Notes: generated from the sequence alone by a model not told the origin. DNA of 64,000 bases from Burkholderia sp. WP9 (GCF_900104795.1 NZ_FNTG01000001.1:3968001-4032000), one strand, 5' to 3'. Counted from the first letter of the stretch, positions 46,750 to 56,490 are shown. Program-made: numbers and translations.

Positions 46750-47849
46750 CGCAGACTTTGACATTGAAGGATCGCGACCTCTTCTGGCCGCCCGCCGACG
46801 AACTCACCGAAGCCGCCGAGCGCATCCGCGCCCGGCTGGGCGACTGGCCGCCGACGCATGCGCAGTGGCGCATCTGTCTGACCGCGCCGGAGGAACTGAA
46901 CGGCGGCGACCTGATTTTGATTGCCGACGCGCAGCAGCACGGCGAACAGATGGCGCGCTGGCTGGTGCACGGCGCTGGCGTGATCGAAGCCGCCGAGGAA
47001 AAGGCCACGCTGCATCTGGGCGGTGAAAAATACCGCCTGGAAGGCCATCTGGCGGAAGACTGGATTCCCGCGCTGGCGGCTTTCCTCGACTGCGGTTTCG
47101 ATCCGCATGACGCGCTGGTCCTGGCGCTGGCCTGGCGCGACGGCGACGAAACTCGTGCCGACGACGCTTTTCCCGCCGATATCAACCACTTTCCGCGTCT
47201 TGCCGGCTTGCCCGAGGCGCCGCCGCAGGCGTTCGCACGCTGTCCCGAGCGGCTCGGCCTGTATCCGGTGCTGCCGACCGCTGAATGGGTCGAACTGGTG
47301 GCGGGCTTTGGCGTGAAGACAGTGCAACTGCGCCGCAAATCCGCCGAACCCGCCGACGAACTGAAGCGCGAAATTGCTCGCTGCGTGGCCGTTGGCCGCC
47401 AGTACGACGCTCAGGTCTTCATCAACGACCACTGGCAGGCCGCGCTCGAAGCCGGCGCGTACGGCGTCCACCTCGGTCAGGAAGACGTGCATACGGCTGA
47501 CCTCGCCGCGCTCGCGGCGGGAGGCGTGCGTCTCGGCCTGTCGACCCACGGTTTCTACGAAATTCTGAAAGCGCTGCATTTCCGGCCGAGCTACATAGCA
47601 CTGGGCGCGGTGTTTCCGACCACCACCAAGGTCATGCCGACCGAGCCGCAGGGCCTGCGGCGTTTGGCCCGCTACGTGCGACTGCTCGACGGCGTCGTGC
47701 CGCTGGTGGCGATCGGCGGCATCGACCTGCAGGTGCTGCCCGACGTGCTGGCGACAGGCGTCGGCTGCGCGGCCGTGGTGCGCGCGGTAACGGAAGCGGC
47801 CGATCCGGCGGCGGCCGTTTCTGCACTGCAACAAGCGTTTACGCAATAA
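46746..47849 (+). CDS. thiE: Thiamine phosphate synthase with an extra N-terminal domain
   Basis: The C-terminal half (about 170-367) is ThiE, which joins HMP-PP and thiazole phosphate: [54 protein letters not shown] and VAIGGI. About 165 residues precede it ([20 protein letters not shown]...), which an ordinary 210-residue ThiE lacks. The piece [20 protein letters not shown] resembles the end of HMP kinase (ThiD), so it may be a remnant of that fold; this is inference. The start overlaps the thiG stop (ATGA). It ends the thi operon. Confidence 0.93.
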   Translation: MTQTLTLKDRDLFWPPADELTEAAERIRARLGDWPPTHAQWRICLTAPEELNGGDLILIADAQQHGEQMARWLVHGAGVIEAAEEKATLHLGGEKYRLEGHLAEDWIPALAAFLDCGFDPHDALVLALAWRDGDETRADDAFPADINHFPRLAGLPEAPPQAFARCPERLGLYPVLPTAEWVELVAGFGVKTVQLRRKSAEPADELKREIARCVAVGRQYDAQVFINDHWQAALEAGAYGVHLGQEDVHTADLAALAAGGVRLGLSTHGFYEILKALHFRPSYIALGAVFPTTTKVMPTEPQGLRRLARYVRLLDGVVPLVAIGGIDLQVLPDVLATGVGCAAVVRAVTEAADPAAAVSALQQAFTQ

Positions 47850-47906
47850 TCGTGAGAATTGGTTAAGGGTCGGGGCAGCGTCACGGCAACTTTTGCACGG
47901 TGGCCC

Positions 47907-47912
47907 TATAAT
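47907..47912 (+). promoter_or_regulatory. -10 element upstream of mlaF
   Basis: A perfect TATAAT lies 32 bases before the mlaF start, but no good -35 is found 16-18 bases upstream. It marks the likely promoter of the mla operon. Confidence 0.4.
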
Positions 47913-47943
47913 TCGCCTTCCGTGTAAAAGGACTGTCAGTTTC

Positions 47944-48765
47944 GTGTCTTCCTCCCCCGAGACCTTACTCGAGTTGCGCGACGTCGACTTCGGTTACGGC
48001 GACCGGCTCGTCCTGTCGAACCTGAATCTGCGCTTCAAGCGCGGCCAGGTGGTCGCGGTCATGGGCGGTTCGGGCTGCGGCAAGACCACGGTGCTGCGCC
48101 TGATCGGCGGCCTCGTGCGCGCGCAGCGCGGCGAGATCCTGTTCCACGGCCAGGACGTCGGCCGGCAAACGCGCGACGGCCTCTACGCGCTGCGGCGCAA
48201 GATGGGCATGCTGTTCCAGTTCGGCGCCCTGTTCACCGACATGTCCGTGTTCGACAACGTCGCCTTCGCGCTGCGTGAGCACACCGACCTTCCCGAAGAA
48301 CTGATCCGCGATCTGGTGCTGATGAAGCTCAACGCGGTCGGCTTGCGGGGTGCGCGCGACCTGCTGCCGTCGGAGATCTCGGGCGGCATGGCGCGGCGTG
48401 TGGCACTGGCGCGCGCCATCGCGCTCGATCCCGAACTGATGATGTACGACGAGCCGTTCGCCGGTCTCGATCCGATCTCGCTCGGCATCACCGCGAACCT
48501 GATCCGCGCGCTGAATCAGGCGCTCGGCGCCACGTCGATCCTCGTCACGCACGACGTGCCGGAATCGTTCGCGATCGCCGATTACGTCTACTTTCTCGCC
48601 AATGGCGGGGTTCACGCAGAAGGTACGCCCGCTGAACTGCGGGAGTCGACCGATCCCACCGTGCGCCAGTTCATCGACGGCGCGCCGGACGGTCCCTTCA
48701 AGTTTCACTATCCCAGCAAGACGCCGCTCGCGGCGGACTTCGGTATCGGCGGAGGTCAGCCATGA
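47944..48765 (+). CDS. mlaF: Phospholipid ABC transporter ATPase MlaF
   Basis: This is the ATPase of the MlaFEDB inner membrane complex, which moves phospholipids between inner and outer membrane to maintain lipid asymmetry. Walker A is GGSGCGKTT. The Q-loop is MLFQFGALFTDMSVFDN, with the family-specific LREHTDLPEELI after it. The signature is EISGGMARRVALARA and Walker B is MMYDEPFAGLDPIS. The GTG at 47944 (reading MSSSPETLLEL, 273 residues) follows AAGGA at a long spacing. It overlaps mlaE by 4 bases. Confidence 0.96.
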   Translation: MSSSPETLLELRDVDFGYGDRLVLSNLNLRFKRGQVVAVMGGSGCGKTTVLRLIGGLVRAQRGEILFHGQDVGRQTRDGLYALRRKMGMLFQFGALFTDMSVFDNVAFALREHTDLPEELIRDLVLMKLNAVGLRGARDLLPSEISGGMARRVALARAIALDPELMMYDEPFAGLDPISLGITANLIRALNQALGATSILVTHDVPESFAIADYVYFLANGGVHAEGTPAELRESTDPTVRQFIDGAPDGPFKFHYPSKTPLAADFGIGGGQP

Positions 48766-49529
48766 TCAGTATGATCGGCCGCTCGGTGCTCGACGGGCTG
48801 GGCACGGCCGGCTATGCCACGCGTTTCTTTTTCCGGCTGCTGCTCGAATTCTTCCCGTTGTTGCGCCGTCCACGTCTTGTCACGAAGCAGATCTACTTCG
48901 TGGGTAATTATTCGCTGGTGATCATTGCCGTGTCGGGCCTGTTCGTCGGCTTCGTGCTCGGTCTTCAGGGCTATTACACGCTGAACCGGTACGGCTCCGA
49001 GGAGGCGCTCGGGTTGCTGGTCGCGCTGTCGCTCGTGCGTGAACTCGGCCCGGTGGTCACGGCGCTGCTGTTCGCGGGGCGCGCCGGCACGTCGCTCACG
49101 GCTGAAATCGGCTTGATGAAAGCAGGCGAGCAGCTGACCGCGATGGAAATGATGGCCGTGGACCCGGTCAAGGTCGTGATCGCGCCGCGACTGTGGGCGG
49201 GCATCATTTCAATGCCGATCCTCGCCGCGATCTTCAGCGCGGTCGGCGTGCTCGGTGGCTATGTAGTGGGCGTTCTGCTGATCGGCGTCGATGCCGGCGC
49301 GTTCTGGTCGCAGATGCAAGGTGGCGTCGATGTCTGGCGCGACGTCGGCGCCGGCGTTGTCAAAAGCGTGGTGTTCGGCCTCGCGGTGACGTTCGTTGCG
49401 CTGTTTCAAGGCTATGAAGCCAAGCCGACGCCGGAAGGCGTGTCGCGCGCCACGACCAAGACCGTCGTGTACGCGTCGCTTGCGGTGCTCGGCCTCGATT
49501 TTCTGCTGACCGCATTGATGTTCAGCTAA
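48762..49529 (+). CDS. mlaE: Phospholipid ABC transporter permease MlaE
   Basis: This is the permease of the MlaFEDB complex, with about five to six membrane helices in 255 residues. Family blocks are GLFVGFVLGLQGYYTLNRYG, LGPVVTALLFAGRAGTSLTAEIGLMKA and GEQLTAMEMMAVDPVK, the coupling loop that contacts MlaF. It overlaps mlaF (ATGA) and is followed by mlaD after 90 bases. Confidence 0.96.
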   Translation: MISMIGRSVLDGLGTAGYATRFFFRLLLEFFPLLRRPRLVTKQIYFVGNYSLVIIAVSGLFVGFVLGLQGYYTLNRYGSEEALGLLVALSLVRELGPVVTALLFAGRAGTSLTAEIGLMKAGEQLTAMEMMAVDPVKVVIAPRLWAGIISMPILAAIFSAVGVLGGYVVGVLLIGVDAGAFWSQMQGGVDVWRDVGAGVVKSVVFGLAVTFVALFQGYEAKPTPEGVSRATTKTVVYASLAVLGLDFLLTALMFS

Positions 49530-49619
49530 GGCTGCGCCGCACTTTTTTAGCTGGCGGCGCGTGATTCGACGCGCGCGGCGGAAGTGCCAACGGCGTGGCG
49601 GATTCACTTTGGGATAACG

Positions 49620-50159
49620 ATGAAAAAGACTGCTCTCGACTTCTGGGTCGGCCTGTTCGTGGTGTTGGGTTTCGTGGCGTTGCTGTTTCTGGCGCTGAAG
49701 GCCGGCAATATGAGCTCGTTGTCGTTCCAGGCGACCTATCCGGTGAAGCTCAAGTTCGACAACATCGGCGGATTGAAGGCGCGCGCGCCCGTGAAGAGCG
49801 CGGGCGTGACGGTTGGCCGCGTCGGTTCGATCGGCTTCGACAGCAACGCGTACCAGGCCGTCGTCACAATCGATCTGGACAAGCAGTACCAGTTTCCGAA
49901 AGACACGTCGGCGAAGATCCTGACCTCGGGTCTGCTCGGTGAACAATACATCGGGCTCGAACCCGGCGGCGACAGCGAGATGCTCAAGGCGGGCGACACC
50001 ATCTCCATGACGCAATCGGCGATCGTGCTGGAAAACCTCATCGGACAGTTCCTGTACAGCAAGGCTGCGGATTCGGGTGCATCCAAGCCTGGCGCCGCCG
50101 TGAGCACACCCGCGCCCGTGGCGCCGAGCCTGCCCGCGTCCGCCGCGGGCGCTCAATAA
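49620..50159 (+). CDS. mlaD: MCE-domain phospholipid-binding protein MlaD
   Basis: MlaD forms a hexameric periplasmic ring on the MlaFE core. It has an N-terminal membrane anchor (FWVGLFVVLGFVALLFLALK, about 7-27), then the MCE domain (YPVKLKFDNIGGLKARAPVKSAGVTVGRV; GLLGEQYIGLEPG). The closing Ala/Pro/Ser tail is unstructured. The ATG at 49620 gives 179 residues. It is followed 11 bases later by mlaA. Confidence 0.95.
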   Translation: MKKTALDFWVGLFVVLGFVALLFLALKAGNMSSLSFQATYPVKLKFDNIGGLKARAPVKSAGVTVGRVGSIGFDSNAYQAVVTIDLDKQYQFPKDTSAKILTSGLLGEQYIGLEPGGDSEMLKAGDTISMTQSAIVLENLIGQFLYSKAADSGASKPGAAVSTPAPVAPSLPASAAGAQ

Positions 50160-50170
50160 GGAGAACAAGA

Positions 50171-51214
50171 ATGCAGATCACACGCATCAGGGCCGCGCGC
50201 GCTTTCCCGGTCGCGAGGCTAGCGCTAGCTGCAACGCTGCTCGCCGGTTGTACGACCGTGCAGACGCCGACCAAGGGCGACCCGCTCGAAGGCTTGAACC
50301 GCACCATGTTCACCGTCAACGACAAGATCGACCAGTACGCGCTCAAGCCGGTCGCGAAGGGCTACGTGTGGGCGACCCCGCAGCCGGTGCGCGACAGTGT
50401 GACGAACTTCTTCTCGAACATCGGCGACGTCTACATTGCGGCGAACAACCTGCTGCAATTGAAGATCACCGACGGTGTCGAAGACATCATGCGGATCGTG
50501 ATCAACACGGTCTTCGGTGTGGGCGGTCTGTTCGACGTGGCGACGCTTGCCAAGCTGCCCAAGCACGACAACGACCTCGGCTTGACGCTCGGTCACTACG
50601 GCGTGCCGGCGGGCCCGTACCTCGTGCTGCCGCTGTTCGGGCCGAGCACCGTGCGCGACGCGGTCGGATCGATCGGCAATTACTATGTGAACCCGCTCAG
50701 CTACATTCATCCGGATGGTCTGAGCTGGGCGCTGTATGGCCTGAACGTGGTCAATACGCGTGCCAATCTGCTGAGCGCGAGCGATGTGCTGGAAGGCGCC
50801 GCGCTCGACAAATATTCGTTCGTGCGCAACGCGTATTTGCAGCGCCGTCAGTACCTGCTGTCCGACAGCAAACAGGCGCAAGGACTGCCGAATTACGGCG
50901 ACGAAGCGCCGCTGCCGAACTACGGCGACGTCGACGGCAGCGCGGCTGGTGCGCCGGCTGGCGCCGCGACCGGTACGGCCGGCGCGGCGGGCACGCCGGG
51001 TGCTGCTGCCGCGAAGGCGGCGCCGGCTTCCGGGGCGACCGCGGCAACGCCGCCGCAAGCGGCATCGGGCACGGCGGCGGCGCCGGAAGCCGCGTCGGGC
51101 AGCGTCGAATCGCCGCCGCTCGACCTCAACGGCGGCCCTGAAACGACGCAGATCCCGGCTGGCCAGCTGGTTCCGCCCTCGCGTTTCAACTTTCCGTCCT
51201 TCAAATTGCGTTGA
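50171..51214 (+). CDS. mlaA: Outer membrane lipoprotein MlaA (VacJ)
   Basis: MlaA sits in the outer membrane with porins and removes surface-exposed phospholipids, handing them to MlaC. The lipobox is LLAGC (C27). The core is typical: DPLEGLNRTMFTVNDKIDQY, TNFFSNIGDVYIAANNLLQ, NDLGLTLGHYGVPAGPY and LPLFGPSTVRDAVG. After about residue 245 comes a long Ala/Gly/Pro-rich tail of about 80 residues, absent from E. coli MlaA, ending RFNFPSFKLR. AAGGAG precedes the start. In E. coli mlaA lies apart from the other mla genes; here it sits between mlaD and mlaC. Confidence 0.95.
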   Translation: MQITRIRAARAFPVARLALAATLLAGCTTVQTPTKGDPLEGLNRTMFTVNDKIDQYALKPVAKGYVWATPQPVRDSVTNFFSNIGDVYIAANNLLQLKITDGVEDIMRIVINTVFGVGGLFDVATLAKLPKHDNDLGLTLGHYGVPAGPYLVLPLFGPSTVRDAVGSIGNYYVNPLSYIHPDGLSWALYGLNVVNTRANLLSASDVLEGAALDKYSFVRNAYLQRRQYLLSDSKQAQGLPNYGDEAPLPNYGDVDGSAAGAPAGAATGTAGAAGTPGAAAAKAAPASGATAATPPQAASGTAAAPEAASGSVESPPLDLNGGPETTQIPAGQLVPPSRFNFPSFKLR

Positions 51215-51328
51215 TCGTGCAGCCGTAACAGATCGATACGACTCTCGCAGTTTGCGCATGGATTGCGGCTGAACTCGCGTGTTAATGTCGGCTCAAACGG
51301 TTGCACTATTTTTAAGGCAGGGCTCCAT

Positions 51329-51961
51329 ATGAAAAAATTGTTCTTGATTCCGTTGTTTGCCGCGCTGTTCTCATTTGCCACCGCCGGCGTCTCGGCACAA
51401 ACCGTCGACTCCAATTCCCCCGACGGCATGATCAAAACGGTCACCCAGCAGGTGATCGATGCAGTGCGTGCCGACAAGTCGATCCAGCAAGGTGACATCT
51501 CGCACATCACCGCGCTGGTCAACGAAAAGATCCTGCCGTACACGGATTTCCGCCGCACCACGCAGCTGGCCATGGGCCGCAACTGGCGCACCGCATCGCC
51601 GGAGCAGCAAAACGCAGTGGTCGAGCAGTTCAAGATGCTGCTGATCCGTACGTACTCAGGCGCGCTGGCCCAAGTGCGCGATCAGCAGATCCAGTACAAG
51701 CCGTTCCGCATGAACCCGGACGACACCGACACGGTGGTGCGCTCGGTCGTGATGAACAACGGCTCGCCGATCGAACTCGACTACCGTCTGTACAAGACGC
51801 CACAAGGCTGGCGCGTGTATGACATCAACGTGCTCGGCGCATGGCTGATCCAGGCGTATCAGCAGCAGTTCAACGAGCAGATTCAGCAGAAGGGCGTGGA
51901 CGGGCTGATCCAGTTCCTCACGCAGCGTAACCAGCAACTCGCCGCGGGCAAGCAGTCGTGA
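51329..51961 (+). CDS. mlaC: Periplasmic phospholipid shuttle MlaC
   Basis: This soluble periplasmic carrier ferries phospholipid between MlaA and the MlaFEDB complex. It has a signal peptide MKKLFLIPLFAALFSFATAG (cleavage at SAQ). The NTF2-like body holds EKILPYTDFRRTTQLAMGRNW, LLIRTYSGALAQVRDQQI and VYDINVLGAWLIQAYQQQFN. The start is the ATG at 51329 (210 residues) with AAGGCAGGG upstream. It overlaps mlaB by 4 bases (GTGA). Confidence 0.95.
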   Translation: MKKLFLIPLFAALFSFATAGVSAQTVDSNSPDGMIKTVTQQVIDAVRADKSIQQGDISHITALVNEKILPYTDFRRTTQLAMGRNWRTASPEQQNAVVEQFKMLLIRTYSGALAQVRDQQIQYKPFRMNPDDTDTVVRSVVMNNGSPIELDYRLYKTPQGWRVYDINVLGAWLIQAYQQQFNEQIQQKGVDGLIQFLTQRNQQLAAGKQS

Positions 51962-52251
51962 GCGAAGTGCTGAGTCCCGTCGCCAACCGCTTCGAGAGCG
52001 GCGCGACGCTGACCCACGAGAGCGCGAACGCCGCGCTCTCGGCGGGTTTGCAACGTATCGCGGCGGGCGCGAACGGCGTGGACTGCGCACCGCTCGCGCA
52101 GTTCGATTCGTCCGCGCTGGCCGTCCTCCTCGCGTGGCAGCGTGCCGCCCAGGCGCGCGGCGGCGCGTTCGAGATCGTCAATCTGCCGGCTGGTCTCGCC
52201 AGCCTCGCGCAAGCCTACGGCGTCGATACTCTCTTATCGGCGCGACATTGA
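51958..52251 (+). CDS. mlaB: STAS-domain subunit MlaB of the phospholipid transporter
   Basis: This 97-residue STAS protein binds MlaF and stabilises the MlaFEDB complex in the cytosol. The core LAQFDSSALAVLLAWQRAAQ contains the conserved DSSAL motif, followed by FEIVNLPAGLASLAQAYGVD. The GTG start at 51958 overlaps the mlaC stop. It is the last gene of the mla operon. Confidence 0.9.
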   Translation: MSEVLSPVANRFESGATLTHESANAALSAGLQRIAAGANGVDCAPLAQFDSSALAVLLAWQRAAQARGGAFEIVNLPAGLASLAQAYGVDTLLSARH

Positions 52252-52310
52252 CGCTCTGAGCGCGTCACTTCCAAACCTCCCGCCTGAGATAGGGCCACCG
52301 ATTTTTGCCC

Positions 52311-52316
52311 TATAAT
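52311..52316 (+). promoter_or_regulatory. -10 element upstream of the YadG-like ABC gene
   Basis: A perfect TATAAT lies 107 bases before the ABC ATPase start, with no clear -35. It implies a 5' leader of about 100 bases. Confidence 0.35.
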
Positions 52317-52422
52317 CAAACGTTTTTTGGGGCTCATAACCGGCCCCAATTCCGTTTCTTCCAGCATTTGTGCGCCCCCTCCGGGCTCCTTTAGGCGCCG
52401 CGACGCACGCGGCCCACAGTCA

Positions 52423-53355
52423 ATGTCAGCCATAGAAATTCGTAACGTCAAGAAGCGCTACAAGGACTTGCAGGCGCTCAAGGGCGTCAGCCTTACAGTT
52501 GAAGAAGGCGAGTTCTTCGGGCTGCTCGGTCCGAACGGCGCGGGCAAGACAACGCTCATCAGCATCCTCGCCGGGCTCGCGCGCGCCGATGAAGGCAGCA
52601 TCGCCGTGCGTGGCCACGACGTGGTCAGCGATTTCCGCGCTGCGCGCCGCGCACTCGGCGTGGTGCCGCAGGAGCTCGTGTTCGATCCGTTCTTCACGGT
52701 GCGCGAAACCTTGCGCATCCAGTCCGGCTACTACGGTCTGCGCAACAACGACGCGTGGATCGACGAGATCATGGCCAATCTCGACCTCACCGACAAAGCC
52801 GACGCCAATATGCGCGCACTGTCGGGCGGTATGAAGCGCCGCGTGCTGGTCGCGCAGGCGCTCGTGCACCGGCCGCCGGTGATCGTGCTCGACGAGCCGA
52901 CCGCGGGCGTCGACGTCGAATTGCGGCAAACGCTGTGGAAATTCATTTCGCGCCTGAACCGCGAAGGCCACACTATCGTGCTGACCACGCACTATCTGGA
53001 AGAAGCCGAATCGCTGTGCGATCGCATCGCCATGCTGCGGCGCGGCGAGGTCGTGGCGCTCGAGCGCACCAGCACGCTGCTGCAACGCTTTGCCGGCATG
53101 CAACTGTTCCTGCGTTTCGCGCAAGGCGTATTGCCGGCCGATCTGCGTCCGCTCGAAGTGGAGAGCGGCACGGGCAACGGCAACGGTCGCCAGCATCTGC
53201 TGCGTCTTGCAAGCTACGACGACGTCGAAAAAATTCTCGCGCAGTGCCGCACGGCGGGCTGCACATTCGAAGAAATCGAGGTCCGCAAAGCCGACCTCGA
53301 AGATGTGTTCGTTCAGGTAATGAACGGTCCGGAAGTGATCGAGGGGCTTGCATGA
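52423..53355 (+). CDS. ABC-2 type exporter ATPase (YadG-like)
   Basis: It is a cytosolic ATPase with Walker A GPNGAGKTT, Q-loop VPQELVFDPFFTVRE, signature ALSGGMKRR, Walker B VIVLDEPTAGVD and H-loop TTHYLEE. The 310 residues resemble E. coli YadG. It overlaps the permease gene by 4 bases. The substrate is unknown. Its location directly after the mla genes and before ibaG-murA is common in this lineage and hints at envelope assembly. Confidence 0.92.
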   Translation: MSAIEIRNVKKRYKDLQALKGVSLTVEEGEFFGLLGPNGAGKTTLISILAGLARADEGSIAVRGHDVVSDFRAARRALGVVPQELVFDPFFTVRETLRIQSGYYGLRNNDAWIDEIMANLDLTDKADANMRALSGGMKRRVLVAQALVHRPPVIVLDEPTAGVDVELRQTLWKFISRLNREGHTIVLTTHYLEEAESLCDRIAMLRRGEVVALERTSTLLQRFAGMQLFLRFAQGVLPADLRPLEVESGTGNGNGRQHLLRLASYDDVEKILAQCRTAGCTFEEIEVRKADLEDVFVQVMNGPEVIEGLA

Positions 53356-54107
53356 GCGGTTTCCGTACGCTGTTTTACAAAGAGCTCCTGCGGTTCTGGA
53401 AGGTGGCGTTCCAGACGGTGCTGGCGCCGGTCATTACCGCGCTGCTCTATCTGACGATTTTCGGCCACGCCTTGCGCGGTCACGTGCAGGTCTATCCGGG
53501 CGTCGAATACACGAGCTTCCTGATTCCGGGTCTCGTGATGATGAGCGTGCTGCAGAATGCATTTGCCAATAGCTCGTCCTCGCTGATCCAGTCGAAGATC
53601 ACGGGCAACCTGGTGTTCGTGTTGCTGCCGCCGCTGTCGCACTACGAGATGTTCGGCGCCTATGTGCTCGCGGCCGTGGTGCGCGGTCTCGCCGTGGGTT
53701 TCGGCGTGTTCATCGTGACGATCTGGTTCGTGCCCGTCAGCTTCACCGCGCCGCTATTCATCATTCTGTTTGCCATTTTCGGCGCGGCGATTCTCGGCAC
53801 GCTGGGTTTGATCGCGGGTATCTGGGCCGACAAATTCGACCAGCTCGCCGCGTTTCAAAACTTTCTGATCATGCCGCTCACGTTCCTCTCGGGCGTGTTC
53901 TACTCCACTCACACGCTGCCACCGGTGTGGCGTGAAGTGTCGCGGCTCAATCCCTTTTTCTACATGATCGACGGCTTTCGCTACGGGTTCTTCGGGATGT
54001 CGGATATCAATCCGCTCGTGAGCCTCGCGATCGTCGCCGGTTTCTTTGTGGTGCTGGCCGTGGTGGCGATGCGCATGCTCGCTTCCGGCTACAAACTGCG
54101 CCACTGA
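53352..54107 (+). CDS. ABC-2 type exporter permease (YadH-like)
   Basis: It has 251 residues with six membrane helices and the ABC-2 motif block SVLQNAFANSSSSLIQSKITGN, then LNPFFYMIDGFRYGFFGMSD near the end. It pairs with the overlapping YadG-like ATPase. The export substrate cannot be read from the sequence. Confidence 0.93.
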   Translation: MSGFRTLFYKELLRFWKVAFQTVLAPVITALLYLTIFGHALRGHVQVYPGVEYTSFLIPGLVMMSVLQNAFANSSSSLIQSKITGNLVFVLLPPLSHYEMFGAYVLAAVVRGLAVGFGVFIVTIWFVPVSFTAPLFIILFAIFGAAILGTLGLIAGIWADKFDQLAAFQNFLIMPLTFLSGVFYSTHTLPPVWREVSRLNPFFYMIDGFRYGFFGMSDINPLVSLAIVAGFFVVLAVVAMRMLASGYKLRH

Positions 54108-54122
54108 TCAGGAGCTTCTCTC

Positions 54123-54362
54123 ATGTTGCCGACTCCCGAACAGGTCAAGCAATACATCGCGGCTGGGCTCGCCTGCCAGCATCTCGAAGTCGAAGGCGAC
54201 GGCCAGCATTTCTTTGCGACCATCGTTTCGCCGAGCTTCGAAGGCAAGCGTCTGATTCAACGCCATCAACTCGTGTACGCGGCGCTCGGCGACCGCATGC
54301 GCGAAGAAATCCACGCGCTCAGCATGAAGACGCTGACGCCCGCCGAATGGCAGAACGCGTAA
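54123..54362 (+). CDS. ibaG: BolA/IbaG family protein
   Basis: This 79-residue BolA-fold protein works with monothiol glutaredoxins in iron-sulfur trafficking; E. coli IbaG (YrbA) sits beside murA as here. The class II BolA helix-turn motif is FEGKRLIQRHQLVYAALGD, followed by EIHALSMKTLTPAEW. AGGAG precedes the ATG. It starts 15 bases after the permease gene. Confidence 0.92.
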   Translation: MLPTPEQVKQYIAAGLACQHLEVEGDGQHFFATIVSPSFEGKRLIQRHQLVYAALGDRMREEIHALSMKTLTPAEWQNA

Positions 54363-54473
54363 TCTGGAAATTTAGTGCGAATTACTCAAGAAGGGCGCGA
54401 CGCCGGTAGCGGCGCGCCGAACACAGTCAAAGCAGCCCCGGCCGAAGTCCGGGTCAATCAGGAACTGACAGGC

Positions 54474-55736
54474 ATGGATAAACTCGTCATTGAAGGTGGC
54501 TACCCGCTGTCGGGTGAAGTCGTCGTCTCGGGTGCGAAGAATGCGGCGTTGCCGATTCTGTGCGCGGGTCTGCTGAGCGCGGAGCCGGTGCATCTGGACA
54601 ACGTGCCCGACTTGCAGGACGTGCGCACAATGCTCAAGCTGCTCGGCCAGATGGGCGTGCAGATCGAGAGTGGCGAAGGCCGCGTGTCGCTGAACGCGTC
54701 GAAGGTGGATAACCTCGTCGCGCCGTACGAAATGGTCAAGACCATGCGTGCGTCGATCCTCGTGCTCGGCCCGCTGGTCGCGCGCTTCGGTCACGCGCGT
54801 GTCTCGTTGCCGGGTGGCTGCGCGATCGGCGCGCGTCCGGTGGATCAGCACATCAAGGGCCTGCAGGCCATGGGTGCCGAGATCACGATCGAGCACGGCT
54901 TTATCGAAGCCCGCGCGAAGCGTCTGAAAGGCACGCGCATCGTCACCGACATGATTACCGTGACGGGCACCGAAAATCTGCTGATGGCAGCCGTGCTGGC
55001 TGAAGGCGAAACCGTCATCGAGAACGCGGCGCGTGAGCCGGAAGTCGGCGATCTCGCGCATCTGCTGGTCGCGATGGGCGCAAAGATCGAAGGCATTGGC
55101 ACCGATCGCCTCGTGATTCAGGGCGTCGACAAGCTGCATGGCGCGAAGCACACGGTGATTCCCGATCGCATCGAAGCCGGTACGTTCCTGTGCGCGGTGG
55201 CGGCAGCCGGTGGCGACGTCACGCTGCGTAAAGTGCGTCCGCTGATTCTCGAAGCGGTGACCGAAAAGCTGCGCGAAGCCGGCGTCACGGTCGAAGAAGG
55301 CGACGACTGGATGCGCGTGCGCATGGACAAGCGTCCCAACGCGGTTACGTTCCGCACCTCCGAATACCCGGCGTTCCCGACCGACATGCAGGCGCAGTTC
55401 ATGGCGCTGAATACGATCGCGAACGGCACCTCGCAAGTCGTCGAGACGATCTTCGAGAATCGCTTCATGCACGTGCAGGAATTGAACCGGCTCGGCGCGA
55501 ACATCACGATCGACGGCAACACCGCGCTCGTGAGCGGCGTCGAGCAGCTCTCCGGCGCGAAGGTCATGGCGACCGATCTGCGCGCGTCCGCGAGTCTCGT
55601 GATCGCCGCCTTGCGTGCCGACGGTGAAACGCTGATTGACCGGATCTATCACCTCGACCGCGGTTACGACCGGATGGAAACCAAGCTCACCGCTATCGGC
55701 GCGAAGGTGCGCCGTATCTCGGGGAGCCAGGCATGA
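54474..55736 (+). CDS. murA: UDP-N-acetylglucosamine 1-carboxyvinyltransferase
   Basis: It transfers enolpyruvate from PEP to UDP-GlcNAc, the first committed step of peptidoglycan synthesis. The catalytic cysteine is C116 in [14 protein letters not shown], so the enzyme should be fosfomycin-sensitive in principle. K22 ([11 protein letters not shown]) and the TDMQAQF and NRFMHV blocks are intact. The ATG at 54474 gives 420 residues, nearly equal to E. coli MurA. The frame is open to a GTG at 54375, which would add 33 residues. It overlaps hisG by 4 bases. Confidence 0.96.
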   Translation: MDKLVIEGGYPLSGEVVVSGAKNAALPILCAGLLSAEPVHLDNVPDLQDVRTMLKLLGQMGVQIESGEGRVSLNASKVDNLVAPYEMVKTMRASILVLGPLVARFGHARVSLPGGCAIGARPVDQHIKGLQAMGAEITIEHGFIEARAKRLKGTRIVTDMITVTGTENLLMAAVLAEGETVIENAAREPEVGDLAHLLVAMGAKIEGIGTDRLVIQGVDKLHGAKHTVIPDRIEAGTFLCAVAAAGGDVTLRKVRPLILEAVTEKLREAGVTVEEGDDWMRVRMDKRPNAVTFRTSEYPAFPTDMQAQFMALNTIANGTSQVVETIFENRFMHVQELNRLGANITIDGNTALVSGVEQLSGAKVMATDLRASASLVIAALRADGETLIDRIYHLDRGYDRMETKLTAIGAKVRRISGSQA

Positions 55737-56431
55737 GCGCGATGCCGCAAACTTCGTCGTCGCCGGCGGTGAGCGCGCCGCTCACGCTGGCGTTGTCGAA
55801 AGGGCGTATCTTCGAGGAGACGTTGCCTCTGCTCGCCGCAGCCGGCATCGAAGTGGCCGAAGATCCGGAAACCTCGCGCAAGCTGATCCTGCCGACCACG
55901 GACGCCAATGTGCGCGTGATCATCGTGCGCGCCACCGACGTGCCGACCTATGTCGAATACGGCGCGGCCGACTTCGGCGTGGCGGGCAAAGACGTGCTGC
56001 TCGAACATGGCGGCAGCGGCCTGTATCAGCCGGTCGACCTGGATATTGCGCGCTGCCGCATGTCGGTCGCGGTCGCGGCCGGTTTCGATTATGCGAACGC
56101 GGTGCGCCAGGGCGCGCGCTTGCGCGTGGCGACCAAGTACGTTGAAACCGCGCGCGAGCATTTCGCCGCCAAGGGCGTGCACGTCGATCTGATCAAGCTG
56201 TATGGCTCGATGGAACTGGCGCCGCTGGTCGGCCTGGCCGACGCGATCGTCGACCTGGTGAGCTCGGGCAACACCTTGCGCGCCAACAATCTTGTCGAGG
56301 TGGAGGAGATCATGCAGATTTCGTCGCGCCTCGTTGTGAACCAGGCGGCGCTCAAGCTCAAGCGCGCCGCGTTGCGGCCGATCCTCGACGCGTTCGAACG
56401 CGCGTCGAAAGCCGGCTCGACGACGGCCTGA
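55733..56431 (+). CDS. hisG: ATP phosphoribosyltransferase, short form
   Basis: It catalyses the first step of histidine synthesis (ATP + PRPP). It has 232 residues and no C-terminal regulatory domain, so it is the short HisG that needs the HisZ regulatory subunit; no hisZ lies in this window. Motifs are [31 protein letters not shown] and the PRPP loop [19 protein letters not shown]. It overlaps murA (ATGA) and is followed by hisD. Confidence 0.96.
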   Translation: MSAMPQTSSSPAVSAPLTLALSKGRIFEETLPLLAAAGIEVAEDPETSRKLILPTTDANVRVIIVRATDVPTYVEYGAADFGVAGKDVLLEHGGSGLYQPVDLDIARCRMSVAVAAGFDYANAVRQGARLRVATKYVETAREHFAAKGVHVDLIKLYGSMELAPLVGLADAIVDLVSSGNTLRANNLVEVEEIMQISSRLVVNQAALKLKRAALRPILDAFERASKAGSTTA

Positions 56432-56490
56432 TACTGATCGTGCTGGTGTGACCACGTTCTAGAGCGCGCCTTACCGAAACGGATACCCGT

